The position numbers were made by a program, and so were the translations under genes. DNA of 64,000 nt, taken from assembly GCF_014805625.2 (NCBI RefSeq), contig NW_023998431.1, positions 5,551,542-5,615,541 of the forward strand, written 5' to 3'. The DNA is from Glossina fuscipes (lineage: Eukaryota > Arthropoda > Insecta > Diptera > Glossinidae). This document shows, piece by piece, positions 13,980-25,565 of the stretch. Position 1 is the first letter of the stretch; each line of letters starts with the position of its first letter. The notes beneath the pieces are model-generated. The model saw nothing but the letters and a program-made list of their open reading frames with translations, searched no databases and was not told the DNA's origin.

Positions 13980-16600
13980 TGAAGTGCATCCAAATAAACA
14001 TAAATCACTGCCGAGCCGCACAAGAGGTGCTTGAACAGAACGTCAGAGAACCTTCGATTGACATAGCAGTCCTAGGTGAGCCATAAGGCAGACTCCGGAA
14101 ACAGGTGGGCAAAGGGCAAGACTGGCACTGCAGCCTTTTTGCAATGCAGCTCGCATCCGACAACCATGACATTTATCTCAGCGGGGGAGGGTTTGTGTTA
14201 AATATAGAGAGGTCTACCTTTACAGCTGCTATTACCCGCCGAGTGTAAACCAAGCGGACTTCGCAAAACGAATAGATGAACTATGCACCGACGCAAGGGG
14301 GTAATTTTCACCTGTGATTTTAATGCCAGGGCGAATAATTGGGGTAGCGAGTGGATAAAAGCTAAGAGCAGAATAGTGCTTAAATCCCTATCCTCACTGG
14401 ATATGACAATTCTAAACACAGGTGACGCGTTACCTTCAGCAGAAACGGTCGTGGCTCTGCGATCGATATTACCGTGACTAGCATTGGCTTTGCGTATGGA
14501 ATTGTGTATTAGCAACGTATACACCAACAGCTACCACGCAGCAATAATCTGGAAACAACAGCAGAGCCAGCGGGCTAACAGAGTAAGACGTCCTCTTAGG
14601 GGTCCGAAATGGAAACCAGAATTTCTAGTCAAAGAACTCCTCGAGCGTATGTAGGGAGAAGCAGAACACAGAAACTCGGCACAGGCTTTCGTTGCGGAGG
14701 TTATAGCACGGATTATAGAAGTCTGTGAGGGTTCAATGACAAGACGTTGCTTCTATAAAAGCAAGAAGCCAGTATACTAGTGGACACATGAGATAACCGA
14801 ACTAAGGACTCAATGTAACAGAGCGAGGTGTGCTTACCAAAGATCGCGGGGGACTAGTGCTTACCTCAGCCACCAAGAAGAGTTCACACCCAGGCAAAGA
14901 CTTTTTAAAAAAGCGATAATGGTCAGCAAGAAAAACTGCTGCCAGAACCTGATTAACGAGATAAATGCAGAACCATGGGGTATGACGTATAAATTGGTAA
15001 TGAAGAAGCTAAAATATTGCAACCAACCACGTTGTGCAGAGCTTGTGAAAGAAATAATTGGCCCTCTGTTTCCCCAGAAAGCCATATTTGTATATGTGCC
15101 ACTGACTAAGGTGGAAGATAATATTAATTGCAAGAGAAGCAAAAGGCAAGAAAGCGCCTGGTCCTGATGGCATCACAAACTGGTTATTAAGCAAGCTATG
15201 TTGACAAACTCTGTGTTGTTTGTGAGCACATTCACCGCTTGTTTGAAAGAACAAATTTTCCCAGATAAGTGGAAACAACAAACGCTGGTGTTGCTGCCAA
15301 TAAACCGTCGTATGAAGCAAATGCATACCGCCCTAGTTGTCTATTGGATACGATAAGCAAGGTGTATGAAAAGATCGTTAAAAATCGTTTAAAAGAATCA
15401 CTGGGGAGCTCTAAAGGGCTGTCGGACTTCCAATTTGGCTTCAGGAAGAAGAAAAGACCAATGGATACAATAAAGGTGGTTACGAATATTGTAGCAGAAG
15501 CGATGGATGGAAGGCAACAAAAAGTATTGCTTGGTAATAGCATTACACATTAAAAATGCATTCAGCTCAGCAAACTGATATTTTGTCATAGCTGCCCTAC
15601 AGGAAAGGAGAGTCCCACCGTATCTTATAAATATAGCGGCTAGCTAGTTTCTTTCGGATAAAGGGGGCAGAGGAAGGCTAATCACTGGAAGGGTATCTCA
15701 GGGATCAGTCCTAGGCCCTACATTGTGGAATGTATTGTACGACGATATCCTGAGGGGGAGCATTCATTACGGATTTTGCTCACGATATAGCGATAATCAT
15801 ACCACTACACCGAATAAAACCGCCGATATGATTAAGTGGTGGCTGCGGCCAGTGGACTTAGATCAGGCGGAAGAAAAAATAGAAGCGGTATTAATCTCTT
15901 CTAGGAAGAAAATTGAGAAAGTGACTATCCAAATGGGAGATACGAGGATACAGTCACAAGAAGCCATAAAATGCTTAGGATTGAAAAGGCAGCGAAGGTA
16001 GCAAAGTCGCTGGCGCGCTCACTGCCAAACTTTCTGGGCACTAGGCAAGATCGTAGAAAGCTGATCGCAGAAGTAGTAACTGCGACAATAATTTATGGCT
16101 CTTCAGTGTGGAAAAAGGCCCTCGCTATACCGTCATACAGGAGATACATCCAATCAGCAGGCTATGCAGTCTAAGGGTGTGCGCCGCATATCGGACGATG
16201 CGTCCTTGGTTATCGCTGGTATGGTACCAATTGACTTGCGAGCTAAAGAAGGTATGTATAGGGCTGAATTTCACAGATTGTCGGCTGAAGTGGCTAAGCT
16301 GTGAACAACTGCAACAGCAATAATAGACAACACGGTGAGGTAGACTTCTATTTGACACAGCTATTTAAACGTCATGGTGGCTTTACATTATATTTGAATA
16401 GGTTTAAAATAGAGCAGGACCCATTCTGTAGCTTTTGCGATTGCATCGAAGACACTGAACATGTTTTATTTGTCTGTCCGAAATACCATAACGACAGAGA
16501 CTACAGACGGAAGTTGCAGTGTTACTTCTCCCCGACAATCTTGTGACAAATATTTTGCATGACCTGACAATATTGAAGGCGGTAGGGGTGTTCGCCGCAA
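13980..16600 (+). pseudogene. Endonuclease-reverse transcriptase ORF2 remnant
   Basis: Endonuclease: a 'YYPPSVNQADFAKRIDEL' block lies at about 14220-14285, and the family's GDFNA motif appears as CDFNA at 14313 onward, followed by N-N-W-G. Reverse transcriptase: the finger/palm block (FGFRKK.. MDTIK) is at about 15430-15480. The first catalytic Asp site reads A-L-H-I-K-N-A-F near 15538-15565, and the second catalytic box reads F-A-H-D near 15775-15786 instead of F-A-D-D. Both key Asp codons are thus His, and stops and frameshifts separate the blocks. The C-terminal Cys/His block is at 16430-16490. It is clearly inactive. Confidence 0.82.
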
Positions 16601-16825
16601 AAATTATCAAAAAACAAACAAACGAAGAGCGTCATCGTAGGCTTTTAAGTAGTGCCTAAACGGATATCCTCCCTGTGAAGGTATACCCATACGGTTGTGC
16701 CACAGGGTAGGGAATAGGGGAGATGATTTTAGCGGTTAAAAGTCTCGCACTGCCCTGATGGGCGCCTGTTGATGGTTCTCCACCTTACAAAAAAAAACAA
16801 CACACACACGCACACGCACACACTA

Positions 16826-17401
16826 TTTGAAGACAAAATGGAGTGACGGTAGCATTTATAAATATTTGTTTGAATTAAAGGCTTTTTTTTTATTAAATAA
16901 AAAGCTTAATTTTAAATTAAATAAAAAGAAAAAAATTTTAATGTCAGTAATTGGTTGTTAAGTCATTTTTCTCTTCTTCAAATTGATCCTCTTCATAAAT
17001 TTGATCCGCGAACGGATTAAGCATTGTTTTTGAAAAGATTTATAATTGCATTATAAACATCTTAAGTGCTTTACAATTTTTGTCATGTATTGCCTTCTGT
17101 TATAGGTTAAAACATTTGCAAGAATCCGCCTTGAATACATTATTGAAATACTCCACTGGAGCCTTAGTCCTTCAGTTTACGGGTGTAGAGAAAATCTTAC
17201 GATTAAACATATTGTTTGCGAATGACAATACTTCTCCAATATTCGAAGGCTCGTATTTGAAGCCCTATCGTAGACGTCTTAAAACTATCTGGAGTATATC
17301 AGATCACTAAAATAGTTAGCTTCATTAAAGCAGTTAGACCAACCACCTGGCCCACGTTTTAAAACAATTAAAAGCCGACCGTCTCGGTTGCTGCTGCTCA
17401 T
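16826..17401. other. Spacer between retroelement and repeat copy B
   Basis: The spacer is AT-rich with a duplicated TTAAATAAAAAG-like pair near 16893-16930. The open frame at 17080-17310 has no recognisable content. I see nothing else to annotate. Confidence 0.5.
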
Positions 17402-18230
17402 CCGACCGTTTTTATACCCATCAGCGAAAGATGAGGGATATATTCGTTTCGTCAAAATGTTTACAACGGAAGGAAGCATCGGAGACCCCACAATGTACAT
17501 TCCTGATCAGCGTAAAATTCTCGATCGATTTAAGCATATTTGTCTGTCCGTCTATATAGTGTCTGTTGTAAACATTTTCCTGGTCGAAAAAATGAAGCTA
17601 TCGACTTCAAATTGGAGGTTCTTGCACGCAAGTTGATATTGAAAGTGGGCGAAATCGGTCGAAGGACATGCACACAGCACCACGTAAATTGAAAATATCT
17701 CTGTTTTTCAAAGGGAATGAAAAATTGGCTTTTTACTCATTACTCATAAACTATAGCGAATAAATGTACAAAAATTTGAACGCATAGTCTATAGCCGACG
17801 TTGTAGCATTTATGCACAAAAATGGAAAAAATTTACCGCGCCTATCCAGTATTATGGTGTATCAAAATATAATTTTTTTTGCAATATCTTTATAAAGCCC
17901 AGAAATAAGCTTCAAAAACCCCCCATAAAGGATGTACATTTTTTGCGTAACTGTGTAGTATTTGTGGAAAACATTCTTCTGTTCGCGACAATGAAGACAT
18001 TGACTAAAACTTTGCAAAAGAATTTAGAATTGACCTAAACTTTTCAAAGGACACGCCTACAGCGCTCACATGCCTCTACGGTAAAAACTTTTATTTTGAA
18101 ATTAGAAGAAATCAGCAGCGACCGCCCCATATTAAAGAGCATGAGAGTTTTGTTCCCTTACTTCTTCTGTCTTTTTGTGTGGTAAACGGGAATTGCTATA
18201 AAGGTTTTGGTTCCGACTAAATTCGGCATT
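17402..18230 (-). repeat. Dispersed repeat family 1, copy B (inverted)
   Basis: This is the longest and cleanest member in the window. It opens with 'ccgaccgtttttataccca' and closes with a block whose reverse complement matches the start of copy A, so the two ends form imperfect inverted termini. It retains an internal block (about 17455-17600) with 'ggaagcatcggagacccc' and a 'tgtctgtccgtc' phrase that copy A has lost. Its core is nearly identical to copy A in the opposite orientation, 10 kb away. It has no coding capacity. Confidence 0.8.
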
Positions 18231-19070
18231 AATAAATTCATAATGTTGTGTTTTTTTAGAAAGTTTTGTTCCTGTACGTATTTCTAAAAAATGATTTCAT
18301 TTCATAGGCATTTTTCTAATATGTTACGTATTATATTTAACTTTTATTGCTTGTAATTCAATTATAACTAACCCCGAAATTCATTGAATTGTTTACTTTA
18401 AACAAGCTTAATAGATGCAAATTTATAAAACAAAAAAAATGACTAACAATTGCTTATCAATACTTTTTTTTCTCTTAATTGAAAAAATTCTTTTTTAAGG
18501 CAACAATCCAGTTTTATATATATTTTTTAACCGACAAAAATATCTAAATAGCATGAAACGAAACCACTTATTGTAGAACAAAAATCTCTCTTCTTTTTGG
18601 AAGAGAAGGTAAGTGAAATGAAACTGAAGAGCTCGCAATGTGAAATAATCAAAGTGTAATTATTTTATCTTGACGCAATAGCACAAAAATTAATTTCTCA
18701 TAGATTCCATGAATCAAACTGAACTTATATTCTTCCAATTTCCACTTAAGGTCATATTCCATACGATGCGAATAAAAGTGCAAATATCAAATACTTTGCG
18801 TTACACAATTGAGGAACGTATTGGGCCAAAAAAGTCTAGCACGTATTTGGCTGGGTAAAGAATTAGTTATTTCGAAGAAACATTCAAGACATTAGCAAAC
18901 GCTGCTAAAAGGTTTTTAAAACTAAGAAAGTTCCTAGAAAAACTTAAGTCTCTAGTTTTTTTTTTCTTTTATCAGTAGACCGCGAGGTTTTTAACTCACA
19001 TTTGCATACCGCGCAGATGTAACCTTTCAATCGCTACTCGTTGTTTTCTATAATCTTTATATATTTTCAG
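18231..19070. other. Noncoding AT-rich spacer
   Basis: Nothing is supported here. A good splice-donor-like GAAGAGAAGGTAAGT sits at 18603-18617, but the frame feeding it is closed by a stop 20-odd codons upstream, so I did not build an exon on it. Confidence 0.4.
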
Positions 19071-19192
19071 AAATTACGTCTGCTGTCCAAGAAGGCAAGA
19101 ACACTGAATTTATGCTTCCATTTGTGAAGCCTACAAATATTCATCAAAGATCTCTGAAAGTGGATAGACTGTTGGTCAATATGGGATTGTGA
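19071..19192 (+). CDS. Possible terminal exon, unrecognised protein
   Basis: A strong acceptor (TATATTTTCAG at 19060-19070) precedes 40 open codons ending in TGA at 19190-19192, read after two leading bases. The translation is mixed and protein-like (it includes E-G-K-N-T-E-F-M-L-P-F and ends V-D-R-L-L-V-N-M-G-L). I do not recognise it and found no matching upstream exon. The opposite strand is also open here (19067-19279), which lowers the weight of the evidence. It could be chance or a decayed gene. Confidence 0.15.
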
Positions 19193-19320
19193 ATCGATTC
19201 TACTGATCTTTTTATATGCTTGTCGAATTATAGAAAAAGGTGGTATGGAAAAATGAAGTTTGCCACATAAATTTGTCAATAAAATGAAGTCTTTTTGTGA
19301 TCCGAATATAGCTGAGAGCC

Positions 19321-19747
19321 ATGGGCTTGGAATTTCTAGATAGGGTAGAATATAGTAAATTTTATTTACAATTTCTAAAAGATCTATTTACGAAGGAGTT
19401 TTCCACTGAAACTTATATTTGCAACATTTTAATGCTTCTTGTGGGCTTCTTCTTCCATTATCACGATTCAACTGCGTTTGCCTTAAGCAAGTATTTTGCT
19501 TATATAGCACTTGCAACAAGTGTCCAATACCTTTGTTGCCAGTACTTTATTTCTTATAATTGTTCCGAGTCTTTTCCTCAATCGGTAAGTACATAAGGCT
19601 ACTCTACTTTTGGAGAAAAACAACTAAAGCATCACAGATTTTGCTTTCAACATTTTCAAGGAATTTCTTTCCCTACAAAATCAAGCAAAATTATTTTATC
19701 AAATGCGTGATTTTCGTAATAATATAATAGCCAAGGATCATACTTAA
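19321..19747 (+). CDS. Candidate two-exon gene, unknown membrane protein
   Basis: Exon 1 (19321-19584, 88 codons from ATG) ends at a textbook donor TCG|GTAAGT. A 76-nt intron ends at TTTTCAAG, and exon 2 (19661-19747) continues in phase for 28 codons to TAA. The predicted 116-residue product has two hydrophobic stretches (about residues 33-46 and 56-73), separated by a short polar loop with His and Asp, and a basic C-terminal tail. No family is recognised. An in-frame stop sits four codons before the ATG, consistent with a true start. Splice-phase agreement argues for a real or recently dead gene, but there is no homology support. Confidence 0.28.
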
Positions 19748-20761
19748 ATTTGTATGGTGTCGTTAATTCGCTGTTAATCGAAAATAGTTCCGTTACAAAC
19801 ACTCGCAATGATGAAAATATTACTTGACATAGGAAACTCAATTTTTAATGCACAAATTTATTCACTAATTTCAGTTCTGCCAACGTATTGACATGCTAAA
19901 TATATCTTAACAGAGTTACCCTAAATTTTAAAGCTATTATTAATTCCCACAAACGCACATAATCCGATCATAAACTCAAATCTACAAGAAAAAAAAATGT
20001 TGGTTACATTCCATGAGAGATAATTAATTTGAATGAAAAATTGATGCACACAGTTTTACCAAGACTACCGTAAAGTCTAACATAAATATGTTTACGATCA
20101 ACTGATGTGGCTATAATCGAAAAAATATTTTGCAACTTTTACACATATCACCAAGAAAAGTATATAAGACGTCAGGTAGAATATCTCAAGATTGAGACAT
20201 TAGCGTCATCTCTAGCCAAAAATGTCCATATTATTCTTAGAAGGTAGTAGTCCTCAAATTTGTTCATTTGTTGACGAGTAGCACCGGTTTTAATGGCGCT
20301 ATATTTCTTACTTTTCAACCCAACCTAAGCCCCCGTTTAATAGGGACGAATAAGGTTTAAACTAAACTTGCCAACTCTACTCCATCATAAAAAATAATTT
20401 TTCGGTGGGCTGCTTCATGCGAAGATGCTCGAAAGCAACCGGGCAATAAAAACATTTTAAAAAACTCTTAAAAATTATTATCGACAATTCAAAAGTGAAG
20501 TTGCAATAGTTAACTGGCAATCTAACGATAATAAAGAGAAGCGTATTCACTATATTGCATAAAACAATGTTCTTTCGATAGATTCTCGGCTTATTTGCAG
20601 TTGATCTGGATTTACCCTTCATCAGAAAAAATTCAAGTAGAGAGTTGAAACTTAGCAAATCGATTTGTTATCCTCAATTCACAGAAATAATGTTAATCCA
20701 GTGGAAGTAAAAAAGTGAATTTGTGAGATTATATATGTACCTTACATATTACGTCACTTGT

Positions 20762-21210
20762 ACTACAGGGTGAACTAAGTTTATGCGTGTACATGTAACA
20801 CCCAGAGGTACATAACACCGACTGATACAGAATCATTTTTCTAAACGGTTTAAGCCTGTCTGCCCGTTTGCCTACCTAAGGTTTACCAATACATTTTACT
20901 GTTCAATCTATGGATTGTAATTTTTGAAATGCCTTGGCAAATGTGATACAATGACTTGTTTTAAACTAAACCTAAACCGAACTATATTGAAAATTTATTG
21001 GATCGGATTAGTTTTACTATAGCTCACCAACTGATATTAGAAAATTCGAGAAGTTTTGTAATATAAAAAACCTGGAAAAAAATCGCCGAATGATAACACG
21101 ACGGTGTACTAAATTAATGCCGATTTTCGAACCTCTTCCCATATAACATTTTCGGCGAAAGTTACTACCTTTATTGCAAAATGGTATAATTTTTAAGATA
21201 TTAAGATATT
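20762..21210. repeat. Dispersed repeat family 2 copy
   Basis: Phrases in order: 'tacagggtgaactaagttt', 'gtaacacccagag', 'ggtttaagcctgtctgccc', then AT-rich sequence with 'cccatataacattttc'. The same order appears at 31.5-32.0 kb ('gtacattaagtttgtg', 'acgcccagaacggtttaagg', 'ctgtcttcccgtctg'). No shared coding frame is visible. Ends are approximate. Confidence 0.45.
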
Positions 21211-24200
21211 AAGGTGAAAGTAAACTGCAGCAAATTTTGGCTAACTAACTCTATTTTCTTGCAGCCCAGCTCATATAAGTGTTCTAATGAAATGTCTATA
21301 TAGCGACATGATGTAGTAATACTATTTTAGTACTTTTTGGCAAAAAAATAATGTATTAGTATTAGGCAAAGTAGAGTAAAATAAGCAATCGTCGGCCTAA
21401 CGCGATTGTAATGTACTTGCTTATTTAAGGTATACGTTTATCCAATAAAAGATTTAATTCCGAAGTTGAAATTGATATCTTTTACTTCAACATGTTACTG
21501 CACTGAACCTATATCTACCTACCTATGTATAATAGATTGAATTACATGAATTGAAATTAATACCAGCTTGCAATTACGTTCAAACACAAACCCCTTTAGG
21601 CAGCCCAATAACCCAACAATAGCCGAACATTGATTATGTGTGTAGACCTGTCGTTCCATGCTACATGAATAAAATAATACATTTTTATATAAATCTTTCC
21701 TAATTTTGCGCCTCATTCACATGAACGAATTATATACAACAGCTCTTAAGATGATTGAAAGAATTAATTTTAAAATGTAATGGCTTAGAAAATATTTGAT
21801 CGATTTGCTACAGTTCATACAATGTAAATTACAAACGCAATCCCATAAGAAATTAAATGAAAAGCATTTTATTCGTATAAAGCAATAACTACATTCAATG
21901 ATGAAATTTTAATAATTGAAAAAAATTAAATTTAAAAAAAAAAAGAATATAAGAAATCACAATCGACTTTAACCCAAACTTTCAATATTTAATATTTTAA
22001 GTAAATATATATAAATCTATCTATCTATAACATATTGTCATTTATCGGAGATGTTAGTCGTCTGATCAGTCGCCATTTAGTACTCAATTGTTTTTTCGAT
22101 AAATATTGATAGCAATTTTTATATCAATAGTTGCGATAAGCTGAAACTTCACCCTTAAGCTCAATACATTTTCTCAAAAGCTCTTCAATGCCGTCTTTAA
22201 GTCAAAGGAAAGCAGATTTTCTTTATGATGATCGAGATTACTTCAATTGCGGACTTTCATAGCTACTATGGTTTTGCACGTGACAATATTTAAGTATAGC
22301 AAATATGTCTGCGGCGTTCAATCTGATCGCCGAATATATATTATATATTATAATGGACTGCATCTAGTAATAGTTACAAAAAGTCACTTGTCTCACATCA
22401 CTTCATAAGTCTCTGCTCTATTTTGCCATACATTCATTGCAATGTTGATGTCCAAATGAATTGTCATGCAACCTAAACCAAAACGATTTTGTGCCCTTTT
22501 TTTTATATGTTTTGGAACAACTTCCGAATTCGGGCGTTCAGAGTGCTTAGCATGCATAGTGCCACAACAAGCCACTTCAAGCTTATGCTGGTTGTTAATG
22601 GTTTTTTTCTTCATCACAAACAACGAAATGCAAAATTTTGCAGTATTTAGAGTTTCGAAGTAGCGTAATTATCAGAGTATTATGAAGTTTTCAACGCTGA
22701 TACTAACCAGAAACCTTATGGGTCTGTAAAATGTGTCAGACCAGAGACATATTAAGTGATGTGTTATTTCCGCACTAACACATGCTCCACATTCAGTATT
22801 TTTAATTTATGCTTCCAGTAAATCAAAAAAATGAATTACGTAAGTTAAGTCGTTTTGGAAATTTTTATTTCATAATTTCATTTTTTGTGGTATTACGAAA
22901 GCAATTCGCGCAAGCCGCTACTGCTAATAATTTAAATGAACCATGAAATCTCGTTTACAGAGAAAAGTTCTTTTGTGCATGAGTAATACGAAGGGCTCTT
23001 CCAACATTAAAATGCGCAATACTTTACTCTCTTGTCACCATATCATCTACGATTATTGATCGATACTTTCGACCGCAGTTATTATAAAATGGTCCGTGTA
23101 GAATATACTCATAGGATAGGCTTGTGGAATGTACAGAGCCATTGTCACCGTCTTGCTCATACTCACTTAAAATTAGATGATGAAAAAAATTTATATTTAT
23201 ATAACAGAGTCTCAAGAAAAGGAAAACACAACAGCAGATAATTGAGAAATTTACCTTTGGAACTTGGTAGAGTACTACAATCGTCTTTAAATTAAATTTC
23301 GTTATTATCGGTCTAAATAGTTCCCGTACGAATTTTTGTTAATTGGTTCGTTAATTGTATTTTTCTGTTGTTTTCGTTTTTTTTTTTCCAGTTTTTGATA
23401 TGAAGAAATCATTTATTTTTAGTTTACATAGTCTCTAATGCGAAGAAAAAAACTAATTAGAAAAAATCCATAGAAAACGCAGTAAAAGGTAAATGTCGAT
23501 TAAAGCCGACCTCCGGTTAGTGTAATTATATTTTATTGCCTTACAAAGGCTTACTTATGCTGGGACGCCTTATACGATGAGAAGTGCGAGAACTAGAGCT
23601 TTATACCCCAAATTTACAAAAGTAAGTACATTTGTTCGTTAAAGCACCAATCTTGAAAAATTTGTATCGTAAACTAATTAAAATTAGACCTTATTGCTAT
23701 ATAAATGGAGCAATAGGAATTCAATACTTTGTCCCTTCAAAATACAATTTTTCGCTGATTTTTCTCTCGAGAACTATTAGAAATGTGCAACTTTGCTGTT
23801 TATATAAAAACTTTTTCAAAATATAGCTTTCTAAGTGAAACTCTTAAAAATGAATCGGTCAAGTTCATTTTCAACAGCCGTCCTCGCTGAACGGAAACAT
23901 TTCAGTGTATCAAGCGTTCTCAGAATATCTTGAAAGTTTTCACTAGGTAGGTAAGTTAGTAGATTCACAGATAACCGAAAGAGAGACGAACAGACCTGCT
24001 TCTTTTGATTGCGAAAATGTTTTCGAGTCAGATAGCATAACAAAAAAAGGTCCCATATATCTTATATGTCTGCATAAACTTAGTATACCACAAGTAGGAT
24101 AGTACATATTAACGGAAACTAATGAGAAATAATATACCAAAGACCAAAGTATACAGACAAAGTTCTAAAGTAATTTTAAAGTTTAAAGTCCTTTATGTAA

Positions 24201-25523
24201 AGAAAAAATATAAGAAAAAAAAATACTTAAAAGCATTTACTGAATGATATGCAAAAATATATGATTATCAGCACCATTTACTGCACACATACATATGCAT
24301 GCCCGTAAATCAAGAGTTTTTAAGTTTTGAGAACTAAAAGGCTTTTAGTTGATATAATGTGAGCGAACAACAACAACAAATAAGACTGCTACACTCGTTT
24401 GGTAAGGAATCTTGGATACCCATCGCGTAAGGTTAGACAATTTTTGTATGCATGGGCATCAAAATTCAAAATGATATCGATCCCAATCAATCAGTTAACC
24501 AATACGGGAATAGAAATTTCTTCTTAGAAATACTTCGATCTGGCTGTTAAATACACAAATGCCTGTGCACCTTATTCTTAAGTCGAACGAGGCGAAATCA
24601 AGTAAGAATGCTCAATTTTGCGGGAGCATTACAATAAGAAGACAAGAAGCAAAAACAGATAAAAAGATGGACACAAATGAATCAACTCAAAATGTGGTCC
24701 ATCATGGAAATGGTAAGAACACGCAAAAGCCTTGTTAGCCAGGAAAGATTTGTGAAAGATGTGCTTGGACTCCTCAACTGTACATAATTTATAGAGTTAA
24801 TGTTAGCTAACGCGAAACAACGTTACAAGCGAAACGATGCAAATGGTTTCATCCCACATTTTTCGATAGGTATACAAAAAAGACAAAACTATCTAAGTTG
24901 TACACAAAGCATTTTTCAACACTTTTCCACTCAATCATTTTAACATAGTTCTTTTTTCTTTTTTTTTTTTTTTTTTCTTAATGGCTCACTAAGCCAACCG
25001 AGCTAGACTGTCGGAATGATTTATATGCATTGCATAAACGTGAGAATGCTACAGTGAATGAATGACTGACTGAATGAATGAATAAATAGTAAAAACATGT
25101 CACACTTACTATTCTTATTATTGTCACTAAAAAGTTGAATGCACTATGTGAGTTTGTATGTGCGCGCGCCTTATTTGTTTGCTTTCTTTTCATTCGATGC
25201 ACATAAGGATAATTTCTTCTCCTTATTTTCCCGCATACCCGGGGCTACAATTCTAAAGCATATTATACTGTATTATATATGATTATTTGACTTCTGAATG
25301 AAAATTCCTCTAAAACGAGTATAGTTCGTTCGTTAGTTTATGCTTCGAGCTAACGCTAAACTTGCGATGAAATGCGCAAAAAACTATGTCAATACTTAAG
25401 GCCTTTAATTGATAAATAATCAACAACTGCAAAAAAAGTTCATGCGAAAACTTTTTCTCGATCAAAACAAAAAGAATATATTGTAAATAGTCAAGTGTCA
25501 AAAACTTTTAATTGAATAGATTT

Positions 25524-25565
25524 AAAAAAAAAAAAANNNNNNNNNNAAAAAAAAAAAAAAAAAAA
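25524..25565. repeat. Poly-A tract with assembly gap
   Basis: Ten Ns at 25537-25546 are flanked on both sides by uninterrupted A. The run is a homopolymer of unknown true length. No retroelement body is recognisable immediately upstream. Confidence 0.95.

Larger units (their letters stand above)
12660..16792 (+). mobile_element. Degenerate R1/LOA-like non-LTR retrotransposon
   Basis: The domains run in the order expected of an R1-superclade LINE on the plus strand: a gag-like protein with CCHC knuckles (12672-13890), an apurinic endonuclease (about 13980-14600), a reverse transcriptase (about 14870-15870), and a C-terminal region with the 'SDDASLVIAGMVPIDL' and 'HVLFVCPK' blocks typical of this group (15970-16600). 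The 3' untranslated part ends in a GCCCTGATGGGCGCC-rich stretch followed by poly-A and CA repeats near 16790-16825. Every domain is broken by stops and frameshifts, and the sequence is visibly more GC-rich than its flanks. The 5' end and target-site duplications were not found, so boundaries are approximate. Confidence 0.88.
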
